From assembly GCF_003858655.1 (NCBI RefSeq), contig NZ_RQXV01000004.1:1-64000 (forward strand): DNA of 64,000 bases, read 5' to 3'. The notes under the pieces are model-generated. The model searched no databases and was not told the origin of the DNA. It saw nothing but the letters and a program-made list of their open reading frames with translations. Position numbers and translations under genes: made by a program. The stretch comes from Amphritea balenae (GTDB taxonomy: Bacteria > Pseudomonadota > Gammaproteobacteria > Pseudomonadales > Balneatricaceae). Below are positions 51,911 through 61,348 of this stretch, in pieces. The stretch's first letter is position 1, and each line of letters begins with the position of its first letter.

Positions 51911-53413
51911 ATGACGGTCCGGAATAAATTCAGTTTTTCTCCCCGATTGCGGGTCAGTATTGGCTTTCTGATCAGCGCCATACTTTGTCTTTTTGTCGCC
52001 GACATATCGATTACCTCATATAATCCCTGGTTGGAAATGGGGCGTTTTGTCGGCGGTATGCTAGCGCCGGATCTGATGATACTCAGCGTTGTCGGTAAAG
52101 CCCTGATCACGACACTGGCATTTGCCTTTCTGGGGGTCGCACTGGCCGCTGTGGGTGGCTTTCTGCTGGCGCTTATCTACCATCATCGCTGGGTTCGCGG
52201 TCTAACGGCGTTTCTAAGAGCTGTTCATGAACTGTTCTGGGCACTGATTTTTCTACAGTTTTTTGGTCTGCACCCATTAACAGGTTTATTGGCGATCGCT
52301 ATCCCTTATAGTGGCGTGTTTGCCAAGATTTATGCCGAAATTCTGGATGAAACGTCCACCATTCCGCAGCGAACCTTACCTAATGGCAGTGGTAGACTGG
52401 TTGCTCTGTTGTATACCCGTATCCCACAGGCCTGGCCTCATCTCGTCAGTTACACTCGTTATCGCCTGGAATGCGGTATTCGTACCAGTGCTATTCTGGG
52501 ATTTGTCGGCATGCCGACGCTGGGATATTACCTGGAGTCCTCCTTTGCTCAGGGGCTTTATTCCGAGGTTGCGACTTTATTGCTGCTGTTCTATCTGTTA
52601 ATCGGCACCATGCGATTCTGGCTCAAGGGCTGGTTAATACCGCCCATGATATTGATTGCACCTTTTATGCTGGATAAGGGACTACCGATTATCTGGAGTA
52701 ATGTCGGCCGTTTCTTTAGTGAGGATATTGTTCCTGCGCCTTTACGGCGGGCTGATAGCCTATGGAGTTCTGACACCTGGTTAGAGTTTGTCTACTGGTT
52801 GCAAGATATTCTGTCGACTCAGGCACTGCCCGGGCTTTGGAATACTTTAGTGCTTAGCCAGATAGCTCTGGTGCTAACCGCAATCCTGACGCTGCTGTTG
52901 TTTCCTCTGGTATCACGCAAACTTGTCTCTGCTAAAGGGCGGTTTGCTGGTCATCTTTTGTTGATAGTCGCCCGCTCAACGCCTGAATATCTGCTGGCTT
53001 ATATATTGCTCCAGCTATGGGGGCCTTCAATGTTGCCGGCTATTGTTGCGCTGGCTATTCATAATGGCAGCCTGATCGGTTTTCTGATCGGTCAGCGCAG
53101 TAATGAACTTAAATTACGGCAGGATACTGCGGTGGGTGTTAACCGTTATAGCTATGAGATATTGCCTCGTATCTACAGTTCGTTTCTGGCATTTCTTTTC
53201 TACCGCTGGGAAGTGATTATTCGGGAGACTGCGATTCTTGGTATTCTTGGTATTCACACCTTAGGATTCTTTGTCGATAGTGCAATTCAGGATATTCGTT
53301 TTGATGTCGCTATCCTGTTGATTCTTATATCTGCTCTGGTGAATATTGGTGTTGATACTTTTGCTCGCCGCTTACGTAGCAGGCTTCGCCTGACCCACCA
53401 TTCTGCCTGTTAA
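51911..53413 (+). CDS. ABC transporter permease with two fused membrane domains
   Basis: A 500-residue inner-membrane protein with about 12 hydrophobic helices, made of two PhnE-like permease domains in tandem (about 60-255 and 300-490). The EAA-like loops lie near LECGIRTSAILGFVGMPTLG and VIIRETAILGILGIHTLGFF, so the second half repeats the first. One chain could form the whole channel. It completes a binding protein / ATPase / permease importer. Confidence 0.88.
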   Translation: MTVRNKFSFSPRLRVSIGFLISAILCLFVADISITSYNPWLEMGRFVGGMLAPDLMILSVVGKALITTLAFAFLGVALAAVGGFLLALIYHHRWVRGLTAFLRAVHELFWALIFLQFFGLHPLTGLLAIAIPYSGVFAKIYAEILDETSTIPQRTLPNGSGRLVALLYTRIPQAWPHLVSYTRYRLECGIRTSAILGFVGMPTLGYYLESSFAQGLYSEVATLLLLFYLLIGTMRFWLKGWLIPPMILIAPFMLDKGLPIIWSNVGRFFSEDIVPAPLRRADSLWSSDTWLEFVYWLQDILSTQALPGLWNTLVLSQIALVLTAILTLLLFPLVSRKLVSAKGRFAGHLLLIVARSTPEYLLAYILLQLWGPSMLPAIVALAIHNGSLIGFLIGQRSNELKLRQDTAVGVNRYSYEILPRIYSSFLAFLFYRWEVIIRETAILGILGIHTLGFFVDSAIQDIRFDVAILLILISALVNIGVDTFARRLRSRLRLTHHSAC

Positions 53414-53617
53414 TCCCTTTTTGACTACAGACTACTACCTCCCATTTTGATGAGCTTGACCGTTCGGAATTTGCTATCTCGCGTTAGGCTGTAACATGCG
53501 TGTGCAAAAAATACAGGTTTTTTTGCGGGCTATTTTTGTTTGCTGAGATCGAAGCAATGTTGTTTTTAGAGTGTCTTAAAGCTATTGCGCAGCTTTGGTC
53601 TTTGGTGGAGGCGTCAC

Positions 53618-54763
53618 ATGAAAGCTCTGTTGTTCTCTGTTTTGTTTTGCTTGTTGACAGGATGCGATCAGACTCAGTCGTCTATAAAAATTGGTGTGGT
53701 ACTACCCCTAACCGGAGATTTTAAAATTTATGGTGAGCAGGGGCTGAATGGTATTCGCCTTGCTGTATCCGAAATTAATGAAGCAGGAGGTGTGCTGAAT
53801 GGCCGGCCTCTGGAATTGATCGTTAGGGATAATAACACCAGCCCATCTGAGACCGTTCGCCTGGGGCGGGAATTGATACAGATAGATAATGTATTTGCAC
53901 TCTTTGGCCCGGTGAGTAGTAATGCGCGCAATGCATTACTCGAGGTTGCAGAAAAGCACCAGATACCGATGTTTTATGGCATCGATTATGAGGGCGGAGA
54001 ATACTCAAGATACTTGTATTGTCTGAGCGCTATTCCGGATCATTATGTAAAGCCCGTTGTACCATACCTGCAACAGATTTCCGGTGATAATTTCTATATT
54101 TTTGGCTATGACTACATCTGGCCCCAATCTATAGCTAAATCCATCATTTCAGAGGTCAATAAAGGTGAAGGGGTCGTGGTTGGACGGGAGTTCACCCCTT
54201 TCGGTATATCAAGCTATCTGGAAGTACTGGAACGGATAAATCGATCAGGTGCAGACAATCTGATGCTTCTGTTAGCGGGCCCGGACGGGTTTCGTTTTCT
54301 AGAGCAATTTTCCCGCTATCCCTTTGATCGTAATATCAGGGTGATGGCATATGCTGCCGATGAAAATTATCTTCAATCTGTTACCCCGCAGGCTTTGGAG
54401 GGGGTGATGACGGCTTTACATTTTTTCAATAGCCATAAGAGTCCAGATACGGAGCAGTATGTTAGAAACTATCGGGCCCGGTTTGGTGATAAAAGTGTGC
54501 CTACGTATGCGAGTAAAGCCAGCTATCAATTAACCTATTTACTCAGGGATGCTATTGAAAAAGCAGGTGTTCTGGATCGAGAGAAAGTGATTGATGCCAG
54601 TCTGCAACTGGAGCCCGATCCTGAACAGGAAGTTATGCTACGTGAGGATCATCATTTTGACTTACCGATGTATCTGGGAGAGTTTCGGCAAGGAAGCTTA
54701 AAGGTGATTCAAGAACTGGGGGTGGTGAGTCCCTCTGATCAACGCCTGCAGGGATCGCCCTGA
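53618..54763 (+). CDS. Lipoprotein, branched-chain amino acid/amide-type periplasmic binding protein
   Basis: A 381-residue Peripla_BP_6-family protein. From the ATG at 53618, with GGAGG upstream, it starts with a lipoprotein signal whose lipobox is L-L-T-G-C (Cys near residue 15). The mature protein has IKIGVVLPLTGDFKIYGEQG, F-A-L-F-G-P-V-S-S and late TYASKASYQLTYLLRDAIEK. No permease genes follow; the next gene, overlapping by one base, encodes a diguanylate cyclase. It may be a ligand sensor tethered to the membrane for that enzyme. Confidence 0.88.
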   Translation: MKALLFSVLFCLLTGCDQTQSSIKIGVVLPLTGDFKIYGEQGLNGIRLAVSEINEAGGVLNGRPLELIVRDNNTSPSETVRLGRELIQIDNVFALFGPVSSNARNALLEVAEKHQIPMFYGIDYEGGEYSRYLYCLSAIPDHYVKPVVPYLQQISGDNFYIFGYDYIWPQSIAKSIISEVNKGEGVVVGREFTPFGISSYLEVLERINRSGADNLMLLLAGPDGFRFLEQFSRYPFDRNIRVMAYAADENYLQSVTPQALEGVMTALHFFNSHKSPDTEQYVRNYRARFGDKSVPTYASKASYQLTYLLRDAIEKAGVLDREKVIDASLQLEPDPEQEVMLREDHHFDLPMYLGEFRQGSLKVIQELGVVSPSDQRLQGSP

Positions 54764-56595
54764 TGAATCTGCTGACCAAAATTCTGCTGTGGATGTTTCC
54801 TATAGCGCTGCCGGTGATGGGGTTTACCTGGAGTTATTATCAGGCTCAGTTGGATGCCGGGGCAGAACATACCGGGAATGTTGGCGTTTTAGTATCTGCC
54901 TCGGGTGCGCAGCGATTGAATGATTTTCTACGTTTACGAGCCAGTGAGTTTACGCTTATCTCTGGAAAGTTTGCTGTTTGCGAAAGCTCACCAAGCAAAG
55001 AGCTCTATCAGCTAAAAGCCCGGAATGCGTTACAGCAAAGCAGGGGATTCTCTGCCTTAATCGTTTCTGGCATTGATGGTAAAGTTCAGTTAGGTCAGGT
55101 GGCAGGAACTCCCAGTAACCGCTTTATGTTACCTCGCTCTTTGGCGAATAGCTGGTTGTTTACCGCAGCCCAGTTAGAGCGCCTCAACTCAGGTTTTAAT
55201 ATATGGCAGGAGAAAGCTCCTCTGCTACGTAAAGAAAAGAGTAAACTTTTTCTAGAGGCGCTGAGTCTGGAGCGTCGTGGGGAAATTAATTCTTCAAAGT
55301 ACAATAATATTCAGTCTCAGATCTTCAATATAACCAATCTTTTGAAACAGCCTCCTGCAGTTATCTACTTTAATGGTGGACTCCATGCTGAGGTAATGGG
55401 GCTACCATATCGTCGAGATACCTTTCTGTTTACCCGCCCTCTGGTGTCCTGTGAAGGTGAGCTTGCTGGCTATATCACCGCGTTTCTGGACCGCACCCAG
55501 ATAGAAGATATCTTGTATGAGCTACGCCAGAGTTTATATGACCGGGGTATCCATCAGGTTGATATTGCGTTGATGAACAGGGAGTCGCAAAAGTATGAAA
55601 CGGAAACCCGCTACCTGACTGATCGTAGTTTGCATGGAATAGTAAAGATGTCGGCGAGCGCGGGATATCAGCGTAAGTTTGGTGGGTTTCTGGCTATCCA
55701 GCCGATAGCGGATGCCAAAGTGTTGAATCAGTTGATGGAAGGCGCTGACGCCACTGAACAAGGTGTTTCTGCTGCAGAGTATCAAGAGTATATAGATCGT
55801 TTTTCAACGATGTCCTTATTAGTGTTTATCGCCGATGAAGAGTGGCATGAGACTAGTAAGCGTTTGTTGCTGAAAGTATCTGTATGGCTGTTATTAAGCT
55901 TGTTGTTTTTGTTTGTGCTGGTGTTCTTTTTAGCCAGAAATATTGTCAGGCCAATCGTGAAGCTTAAACGCTCAGTCGCTAAGGTGGAGGCCGGGGATCT
56001 GATGGTTCAGGCGGACATCTCCAGTAATGATGAAGTAGGTCAGTTGGCTCGGGCTTTTAACCGAATGACACGGGCGTTGCAGCTAAGTGAGAACGAGCTT
56101 CAGCGTCTTGCCCGTGTAGATGAGTTAACTGGCTTATTGAACCGTCGGGCGCTTATTGAGGAAGCAATTAACGAAAGACACAGAGCGAGCCGGTCTGAAT
56201 ATGGTATTTCCCTGGCTATTCTCGATCTGGATTACTTCAAACAGATTAATGATCGTTACGGCCATGCAGCAGGCGATCTGGTTTTGAAACAGTTTGCTGA
56301 TATGTTGCAGGAGAAACTGCGAAAGACCGATATAGTGGGCCGGATAGGAGGAGAAGAATTCGTTATCCTGCTACCTGATACCAGTCCTGAAAGTGCGGTT
56401 AAACTGATAGATAAACTACGCATATCTTGCGCTGAAACGATGATCGGGCTGGATGACGGTATTTTACTCTCGGTAAAGTTCAGTGCAGGTGTGGTTGTCT
56501 GGAGTGCGGATACCGGTTTTGAAGAAGCACTTCACCGGGCGGATGAAAAGTTGTATCAGGCTAAGGAAAACGGTCGTAACTGTGTTAAAAGCTGA
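54763..56595 (+). CDS. HAMP-GGDEF diguanylate cyclase
   Basis: A 610-residue inner-membrane enzyme with an N-terminal helix, a large periplasmic sensor region (about 30-360), a second helix near 370-392, HAMP (N-I-V-R-P-I-V-K-L then DEVGQLARAFNRM), and a GGDEF domain with D-E-L-T-G-L-L-N-R-R, LAILDLDYFKQINDRYGHAA and active-site G-R-I-G-G-E-E-F. The GGEEF is intact, so it is likely active. It is translationally coupled to the lipoprotein gene, supporting a ligand-sensing pair. Confidence 0.92.
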   Translation: MNLLTKILLWMFPIALPVMGFTWSYYQAQLDAGAEHTGNVGVLVSASGAQRLNDFLRLRASEFTLISGKFAVCESSPSKELYQLKARNALQQSRGFSALIVSGIDGKVQLGQVAGTPSNRFMLPRSLANSWLFTAAQLERLNSGFNIWQEKAPLLRKEKSKLFLEALSLERRGEINSSKYNNIQSQIFNITNLLKQPPAVIYFNGGLHAEVMGLPYRRDTFLFTRPLVSCEGELAGYITAFLDRTQIEDILYELRQSLYDRGIHQVDIALMNRESQKYETETRYLTDRSLHGIVKMSASAGYQRKFGGFLAIQPIADAKVLNQLMEGADATEQGVSAAEYQEYIDRFSTMSLLVFIADEEWHETSKRLLLKVSVWLLLSLLFLFVLVFFLARNIVRPIVKLKRSVAKVEAGDLMVQADISSNDEVGQLARAFNRMTRALQLSENELQRLARVDELTGLLNRRALIEEAINERHRASRSEYGISLAILDLDYFKQINDRYGHAAGDLVLKQFADMLQEKLRKTDIVGRIGGEEFVILLPDTSPESAVKLIDKLRISCAETMIGLDDGILLSVKFSAGVVVWSADTGFEEALHRADEKLYQAKENGRNCVKS

Positions 56596-56726
56596 GGCTT
56601 TTTGATGAAAGTCTCATTCTGTATGTCTCGCTTCTGTTTTAATTAACTCTGACCCATTTTGGGTATCTCTTGTTTGATCATTGCTGTCGGGTGGTGATAG
56701 ATTGCTTAGCTTTGTGTGATAATTTA

Positions 56727-56738
56727 AAACGTACGTTT
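56727..56738. promoter_or_regulatory. Operator-like palindrome 1 upstream of the racemase operon
   Basis: AAACGTACGTTT is a perfect 12-base palindrome in the 257-base gap before the DapF-like gene. A further short palindrome, CAGTC-A-GACTG, lies at 56768-56778. Symmetry of this kind suits a dimeric repressor; none is encoded nearby. Confidence 0.45.
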
Positions 56739-56825
56739 GTTTTTGGTTGATGCATTGTCTTCCCAGTCAGTCAGACTGTTGGTTGATCTTTCTGATGTGT
56801 TGGCTGCAGTACTGATAAAACAAAG

Positions 56826-56840
56826 GTCGGTCTGACCGAC
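56826..56840. promoter_or_regulatory. Operator-like palindrome 2 next to the racemase start
   Basis: GTCGGTC-T-GACCGAC is a perfect seven-base-arm palindrome ending 12 bases before the first ATG. It covers the leader where a ribosome site would lie, so it could act as a DNA operator or as an RNA hairpin limiting translation. Confidence 0.5.
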
Positions 56841-56852
56841 AATAGCTATCGG

Positions 56853-58058
56853 ATGCCAGTAATGAAGATAATTCCGTTTGTGAAATACACCTCATGTGGT
56901 AACAACTTTGTTATTGTTGATGAGACTGAACACTCTTTTCTGAATGAAGCTGAAAAGTCACGTTTTGCTTTTCAGGCAACTAACACCAGTTTTGGCGTTG
57001 GTTGCGATAACCTGTTAGTTATTCAGCGCTGCACCAAAGAAGTTTTACAGAATATTGCAAAGGAGCGGCCTTATTGGCGCTGGCCTCCAGGTGAGGATAG
57101 CGCAGATTTTCTATTCAGAATGTTTGAGCCTGATGGCGAAGAAGCGCTTTGTTGCGGTAATGGTCTTATTTGTGTGGCCGGTCATCTCCTGAATGCTCAT
57201 AATATTTCCTCCGCATCTATTATGACTGAGATTCCCTTAGCGCAACCGAAAACGATAGAGATCGGTGCCGGTGAAAATACGCTGGGTGGCTGGGTTAATC
57301 TGGGGCATCCGCGCAGAACGCCCGTCGAGTTGGCTCTTCCTTCAAATACCGACCCTCTTAGTCATTCAATTGATCGTTACACCGAACTTAAAATCAAGTT
57401 CAGAGCGGGAGACCTTCGAGCGTTCAGTGAAGAAACTGAGCTGTATATGAACGCTTATCTGGTCTTTACCGGTGAACCTCATCTGGTGATTTTTCCCGAT
57501 AGTGATTTCTCTATTCCTGAACTGGCAGATTATATTTTTGGCAGCTCAGAGCAATGGTCCATAAAAGATCGTCGTGAGAGTTTTGGTACCTGGTTGGTCG
57601 ATCATATAGGGCACTATATGAATAGCCGCTTTAAAGCTCTGTTTCCGGCAGGAATTAATGTAAACCTTGCCCGAAGCCAGCAACCTGATGTGATTGAAAA
57701 CCGCTGTTTTGAGCGGGGTATAAACCGGGAAACCCTGGCTTGTGGTACCGGGGCGTTGGCTGTTGCTTATGTGTACAGCCATCTCAATAACCTGAATCTG
57801 GATGAGATAGATATACTGCCGCACCGTTGTCGTTGGCATGATGATCAGGCGCGTATTCGTATTCAGAGTAGCGATGCCGGCTGGCGGCTGGCCAGTCAGC
57901 CAGTGATGTTATTCGATGGTCATTATCGTTTATTGCCCGATAATAACCCTCTGGTTGAAGCCGTATCTTCTTCTGGGGCTTCTTCAGATACTTCGGCTGA
58001 TACTGTTTCTGCTTCTAAGTCCGGGGCTGGGAAAGATAGTTCATCGGTGATTGGATGA
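56853..58058 (+). CDS. DapF-like amino acid racemase/epimerase, extended
   Basis: A 401-residue protein with the diaminopimelate-epimerase fold. Both catalytic cysteines appear intact: C-C-G-N-G-L near residue 107 and L-A-C-G-T-G-A-L near 295. The N-terminal substrate loop S-C-G-N-N-F-V-I-V-D also fits. It is about 125 residues longer than housekeeping DapF, with an insertion near 65-90 and a Ser/Asp-rich low-complexity tail (about 370-400). A stop/start overlap of four bases joins it to an MFS gene. It is more likely a specialised racemase of a biosynthetic or export pathway than the cell-wall DapF; the substrate is unknown. A second ATG three codons in is possible. Confidence 0.78.
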   Translation: MPVMKIIPFVKYTSCGNNFVIVDETEHSFLNEAEKSRFAFQATNTSFGVGCDNLLVIQRCTKEVLQNIAKERPYWRWPPGEDSADFLFRMFEPDGEEALCCGNGLICVAGHLLNAHNISSASIMTEIPLAQPKTIEIGAGENTLGGWVNLGHPRRTPVELALPSNTDPLSHSIDRYTELKIKFRAGDLRAFSEETELYMNAYLVFTGEPHLVIFPDSDFSIPELADYIFGSSEQWSIKDRRESFGTWLVDHIGHYMNSRFKALFPAGINVNLARSQQPDVIENRCFERGINRETLACGTGALAVAYVYSHLNNLNLDEIDILPHRCRWHDDQARIRIQSSDAGWRLASQPVMLFDGHYRLLPDNNPLVEAVSSSGASSDTSADTVSASKSGAGKDSSSVIG

Positions 58059-59719
58059 TTGAACAAATGCCGCTGAAAAGAACGCTTCTGCCCGCGGTTC
58101 TGCAACTGATGTTTGTCATTGCACTGGCGCTTTCGCTATATGCTGCGGCCTGTCAGCGTGCCGGTTTAGTGGTAGATATTACTGAGCTATTTAACTGGGC
58201 AGGTAGTGCGTTGCTGGTTTCTACAGCGGTGTTAAGCCTGTTGATTTTCAGTCTTATCAAAAACAGGACGGCCTTAACGGGAAAGATATTAGGCAGGGTG
58301 TTGATGATCTCGAGCCTGAGTGCTTTTGCTGTGTTACTCGTACAGCACTTCGGGTCAGATTATCTTCAGCTATCGCTGTTTGAAGTCGCGACGCTCTTGC
58401 TGATTGCGGCTCTGTTTTCACTTGAATATGCGGTGCTGCAGGAAGGACGATGCAAGCTGGCAGCCGCATCTGCAGAGCTGTTTAAAAAAATGCGCCCCGC
58501 AATTTTCATATTTTTGTTTGGTATCGATCTGTCGATGGCTTTTATTCCATTGCATATGGAAGCATTACCCCAGGCGTTTGCCGGGATCTCGCCTGAACTA
58601 CTTATTGGCCTGCCGATATCAGTGGAGTTTCTGTGCGTCGGAATTGCCATACTCTGGTGTGGTGTGTGGCTGGATCGCTGCGGTTGGCAGCAGCCTTTTT
58701 ATGTCGGGCTGGTTCTGACCGGTATTGGTTCGCTTTACTCATGGCTGGCGCCAGATGCGGTGCAGTTTATCTTGTCTCGCGGAGTACTGGGGTTAGGGTA
58801 TGGATTGACGCTATTAGCCGCTCAGGGCTATGTGATCAGGCATACCGATTCGGGCAACAAAGCGCGGGGACTGGCTCATCTGTTTGCCGGGCTCTATTCG
58901 GGAAGTATCTGTGGTGCCGCTACCGGGGCTGTTCTGGCTGAGCAGTTCGGTTATGGGCCGGTCTTTTTGTTAGGTTCGATCATCATCTTTAGTGTTGTTA
59001 TCTATGGCTTTTGGGTTCTGCGAGAGCATAAAGATGAATCTGAAAATGAATTTAAAAAGCCGCAGTTAAAGGCAGCAGCAACCTATGGAAATACAGATCA
59101 GAAAGACGTAGGTGTTTTAGCCTTTATCTGCAATAAGAAAGTATTAGCGGCAACACTGTTTAGCAGTATGCCAGCTGCAATCGCAGTGGTGGGCTTTCTC
59201 AATTATTTCAGCCCGGTTTATCTGAACAGAGCAGGGGTCGGAGATGCGGCTATTGGTCAGATATTAATGCTGTTTGGTGTAATTCTGGCATTGCTGGGCC
59301 CGCCCATAGGGCGTTTTGCAGATCGGTGCAGCTCAAAGCGTTTACCTATTATCCTGGGCTCATTGCTGGGCGGATCGGCCTTCATATTATTTAGTTTGGT
59401 GGATGGCGTGATGGCAATCACTCTGGCCATCTTATTGTTAGGCCTGTCGAACTGCCTGGTGCTTTCTTCTCAAAGTGCTTTTGTGCTTAAACAGGATGTG
59501 ACTCATCAGTTTGGCGAAGGTAAATCCATGGGGGTGTTCCGTTCCAGTAGTCGGATAGGTCAAATGCTGGGTCCGATAATCTTTGCGGTCATTATTACAG
59601 CGACAGATATAGAAAGTGCGGTAGTTGTTTTTGGCAGTTTATATTTAGTAGCCGCCCTGATATTCACTGTGATGACCCGTACTGATATTAAGCAACTTAC
59701 ACAGAAAGAGGCGAATTAA
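58055..59719 (+). CDS. MFS transporter
   Basis: A 554-residue inner-membrane protein. An N-terminal hydrophobic portion with about four helices (1-140) precedes a major-facilitator core of about 12 helices. The MFS signature loop appears as WLDRCGWQQPF in the first half and IGRFADRCSSKRLPIILG in the second. The extra N-terminal helices are unusual. Placed between a racemase-like gene and an unknown gene, with a four-base and a direct junction, it may export the product of this operon. Confidence 0.85.
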   Translation: MIEQMPLKRTLLPAVLQLMFVIALALSLYAAACQRAGLVVDITELFNWAGSALLVSTAVLSLLIFSLIKNRTALTGKILGRVLMISSLSAFAVLLVQHFGSDYLQLSLFEVATLLLIAALFSLEYAVLQEGRCKLAAASAELFKKMRPAIFIFLFGIDLSMAFIPLHMEALPQAFAGISPELLIGLPISVEFLCVGIAILWCGVWLDRCGWQQPFYVGLVLTGIGSLYSWLAPDAVQFILSRGVLGLGYGLTLLAAQGYVIRHTDSGNKARGLAHLFAGLYSGSICGAATGAVLAEQFGYGPVFLLGSIIIFSVVIYGFWVLREHKDESENEFKKPQLKAAATYGNTDQKDVGVLAFICNKKVLAATLFSSMPAAIAVVGFLNYFSPVYLNRAGVGDAAIGQILMLFGVILALLGPPIGRFADRCSSKRLPIILGSLLGGSAFILFSLVDGVMAITLAILLLGLSNCLVLSSQSAFVLKQDVTHQFGEGKSMGVFRSSSRIGQMLGPIIFAVIITATDIESAVVVFGSLYLVAALIFTVMTRTDIKQLTQKEAN

Positions 59720-61291
59720 ATGAATTCTGTGTTGCCCTCGACAAATGTTAATGAAGACCTTTCGGCTCAGCTTCTGGATAAAGTCCAGCAGCAGGCAGGC
59801 ACTATTGCAAGGGTGTTAGCTGAGCAGGGAGATTGTTCCGTCAATGAGTATGTTCAGCAGCTTGGGCCTTCAGAGCATAGTAGTTATCAACCGGTTTCTG
59901 ATGTAGCTGATCTATTGCTTGACTATGTTACGCCCCTGTTAGGGCGTGAAATTGCCCAGACCGCACGGGATGAGTTGATGGCGCAACCCCTGGTACTGAC
60001 AGCTAATCATCATGGAGTAGATTTCTTTGCGCAATCGGTTCAGGGCACTCTGTTATTAAGTCAGCGGGAACTAAGGCTTGAGGGAGTAACAAGAAGAGCC
60101 AGAATTGTGCCTGTATTTGCCTGTGGCAGCGTTGCAATGAATAACCTGACATATCCTCGCGGCGCTTTGCTTTATGGCGCAGATGATGAACAGGTTCCGT
60201 TACGACTTCCCATATTTCCTGATCGGGTTAAACGACAACTGGTCGCACGTACTGCTCCGTTCGATCAGGGGATGCTGGACCGGGCTATAGCCAGGGTTCA
60301 TAAGTTAGCCGGTGAAGGCCGGATCACTTCTACAACACAGAATAGTATGTGCTCAATCCTGACAGAGCATTACGGTGCCCGTGAAGTTTTGACTCAGAAA
60401 AGTTATTCAGATCAGGCGGTGATGCTTAATGCCCGCTTATGGCGGGAGATGATGCCTCCTGAGTTTGATTCGGAATTAGTTTATCTTGAGTTGGAGCAGA
60501 TCGGTGCAAGACTATTGCAGCAGGATCTGGGTAATGAACAGAGTCTGATCTCTATCTTACTGTTTAACCGAACTGTAAGGGCAGAATTAATGACGTTGCT
60601 GAATGGCGCTAAAGGTTGTTGGGTTGGGGCCGATTTATTAACACAAGCGTTAGATGGTCAACCATTGTCAGGCTTCGGAACATTTATGTTCTGGGGCGTA
60701 GACTCAAAAGGTCGACGCATATCACTGGGTGTAGACAGTAACAGTGGAATAGATGTGCTACGTGCTGTTGATAGCTCGGCTGCATTTGAACCGGTTCCGT
60801 TAACCCCTGAATCAATTACCGAAGCAATGAATCAGGGGCATCTGTTACCTTCATTATTTTGTTGTTATACCGCTATTTCTTTAGCGCGGGGGGTAGTCTG
60901 TGCAGGTGGCTACTATCAGGCTGAGTATTTACCGGTAATGCAGCAAGGGGTGGTAAGTGCGCTTCGTAGTCATGGCAGCTATAGCGATATCGTGGCTAAG
61001 GTAGAGCGGGTTAAAACGAACTGTTACTTGTCCGGCATGCAGATGGTGATGGCTAATGATTCTCAGGCAGGGCTGGTTCCGGCAGGCCCGGTAGAGATTA
61101 TCGCAGGTGGCGGACTCAGCATGGCTGAGTTAAAACAGTTAGGTCAGTTGAGTGTGCGTCTAGCGCATATCGCTTCTCTGTCTGAGACTGTGCCCGATGT
61201 CGTACCTGATCAAATTTTGTCGGCCAGCCAACTGACCAGGCTTGCCCGTGAAATAGCGAGGCGGCAAAAGGATAGTTTGATTGTTAAATAA
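59720..61291 (+). CDS. Unrecognised 523-residue protein of the racemase/MFS operon
   Basis: A 523-residue soluble protein starting directly after the MFS stop, with no spacer. I do not recognise a family. There is no signal peptide or membrane helix. Potential landmarks are A-N-H-H-G-V-D-F near residue 95, CYTAISLARGVVCAGGYYQAEYL near 390-410 and EIIAGGGLSMAEL near 460. The alternation of short helices and glycine-rich strands suggests an enzyme. Its constant linkage here with a racemase-like and an exporter-like protein suggests a shared small-molecule pathway, which is inference. Confidence 0.8.
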   Translation: MNSVLPSTNVNEDLSAQLLDKVQQQAGTIARVLAEQGDCSVNEYVQQLGPSEHSSYQPVSDVADLLLDYVTPLLGREIAQTARDELMAQPLVLTANHHGVDFFAQSVQGTLLLSQRELRLEGVTRRARIVPVFACGSVAMNNLTYPRGALLYGADDEQVPLRLPIFPDRVKRQLVARTAPFDQGMLDRAIARVHKLAGEGRITSTTQNSMCSILTEHYGAREVLTQKSYSDQAVMLNARLWREMMPPEFDSELVYLELEQIGARLLQQDLGNEQSLISILLFNRTVRAELMTLLNGAKGCWVGADLLTQALDGQPLSGFGTFMFWGVDSKGRRISLGVDSNSGIDVLRAVDSSAAFEPVPLTPESITEAMNQGHLLPSLFCCYTAISLARGVVCAGGYYQAEYLPVMQQGVVSALRSHGSYSDIVAKVERVKTNCYLSGMQMVMANDSQAGLVPAGPVEIIAGGGLSMAELKQLGQLSVRLAHIASLSETVPDVVPDQILSASQLTRLAREIARRQKDSLIVK

Positions 61292-61348
61292 TGAGTATTA
61301 GTTTGTTTTATTGATCGATAGTGTTTATTCACATAACAGGAGACGCTG

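Noticed and set aside
53480-53490. GCGTTAGGC before the lipoprotein gene as an attC core
   Set aside because: No matching inverted left arms or second core were found; likely chance.
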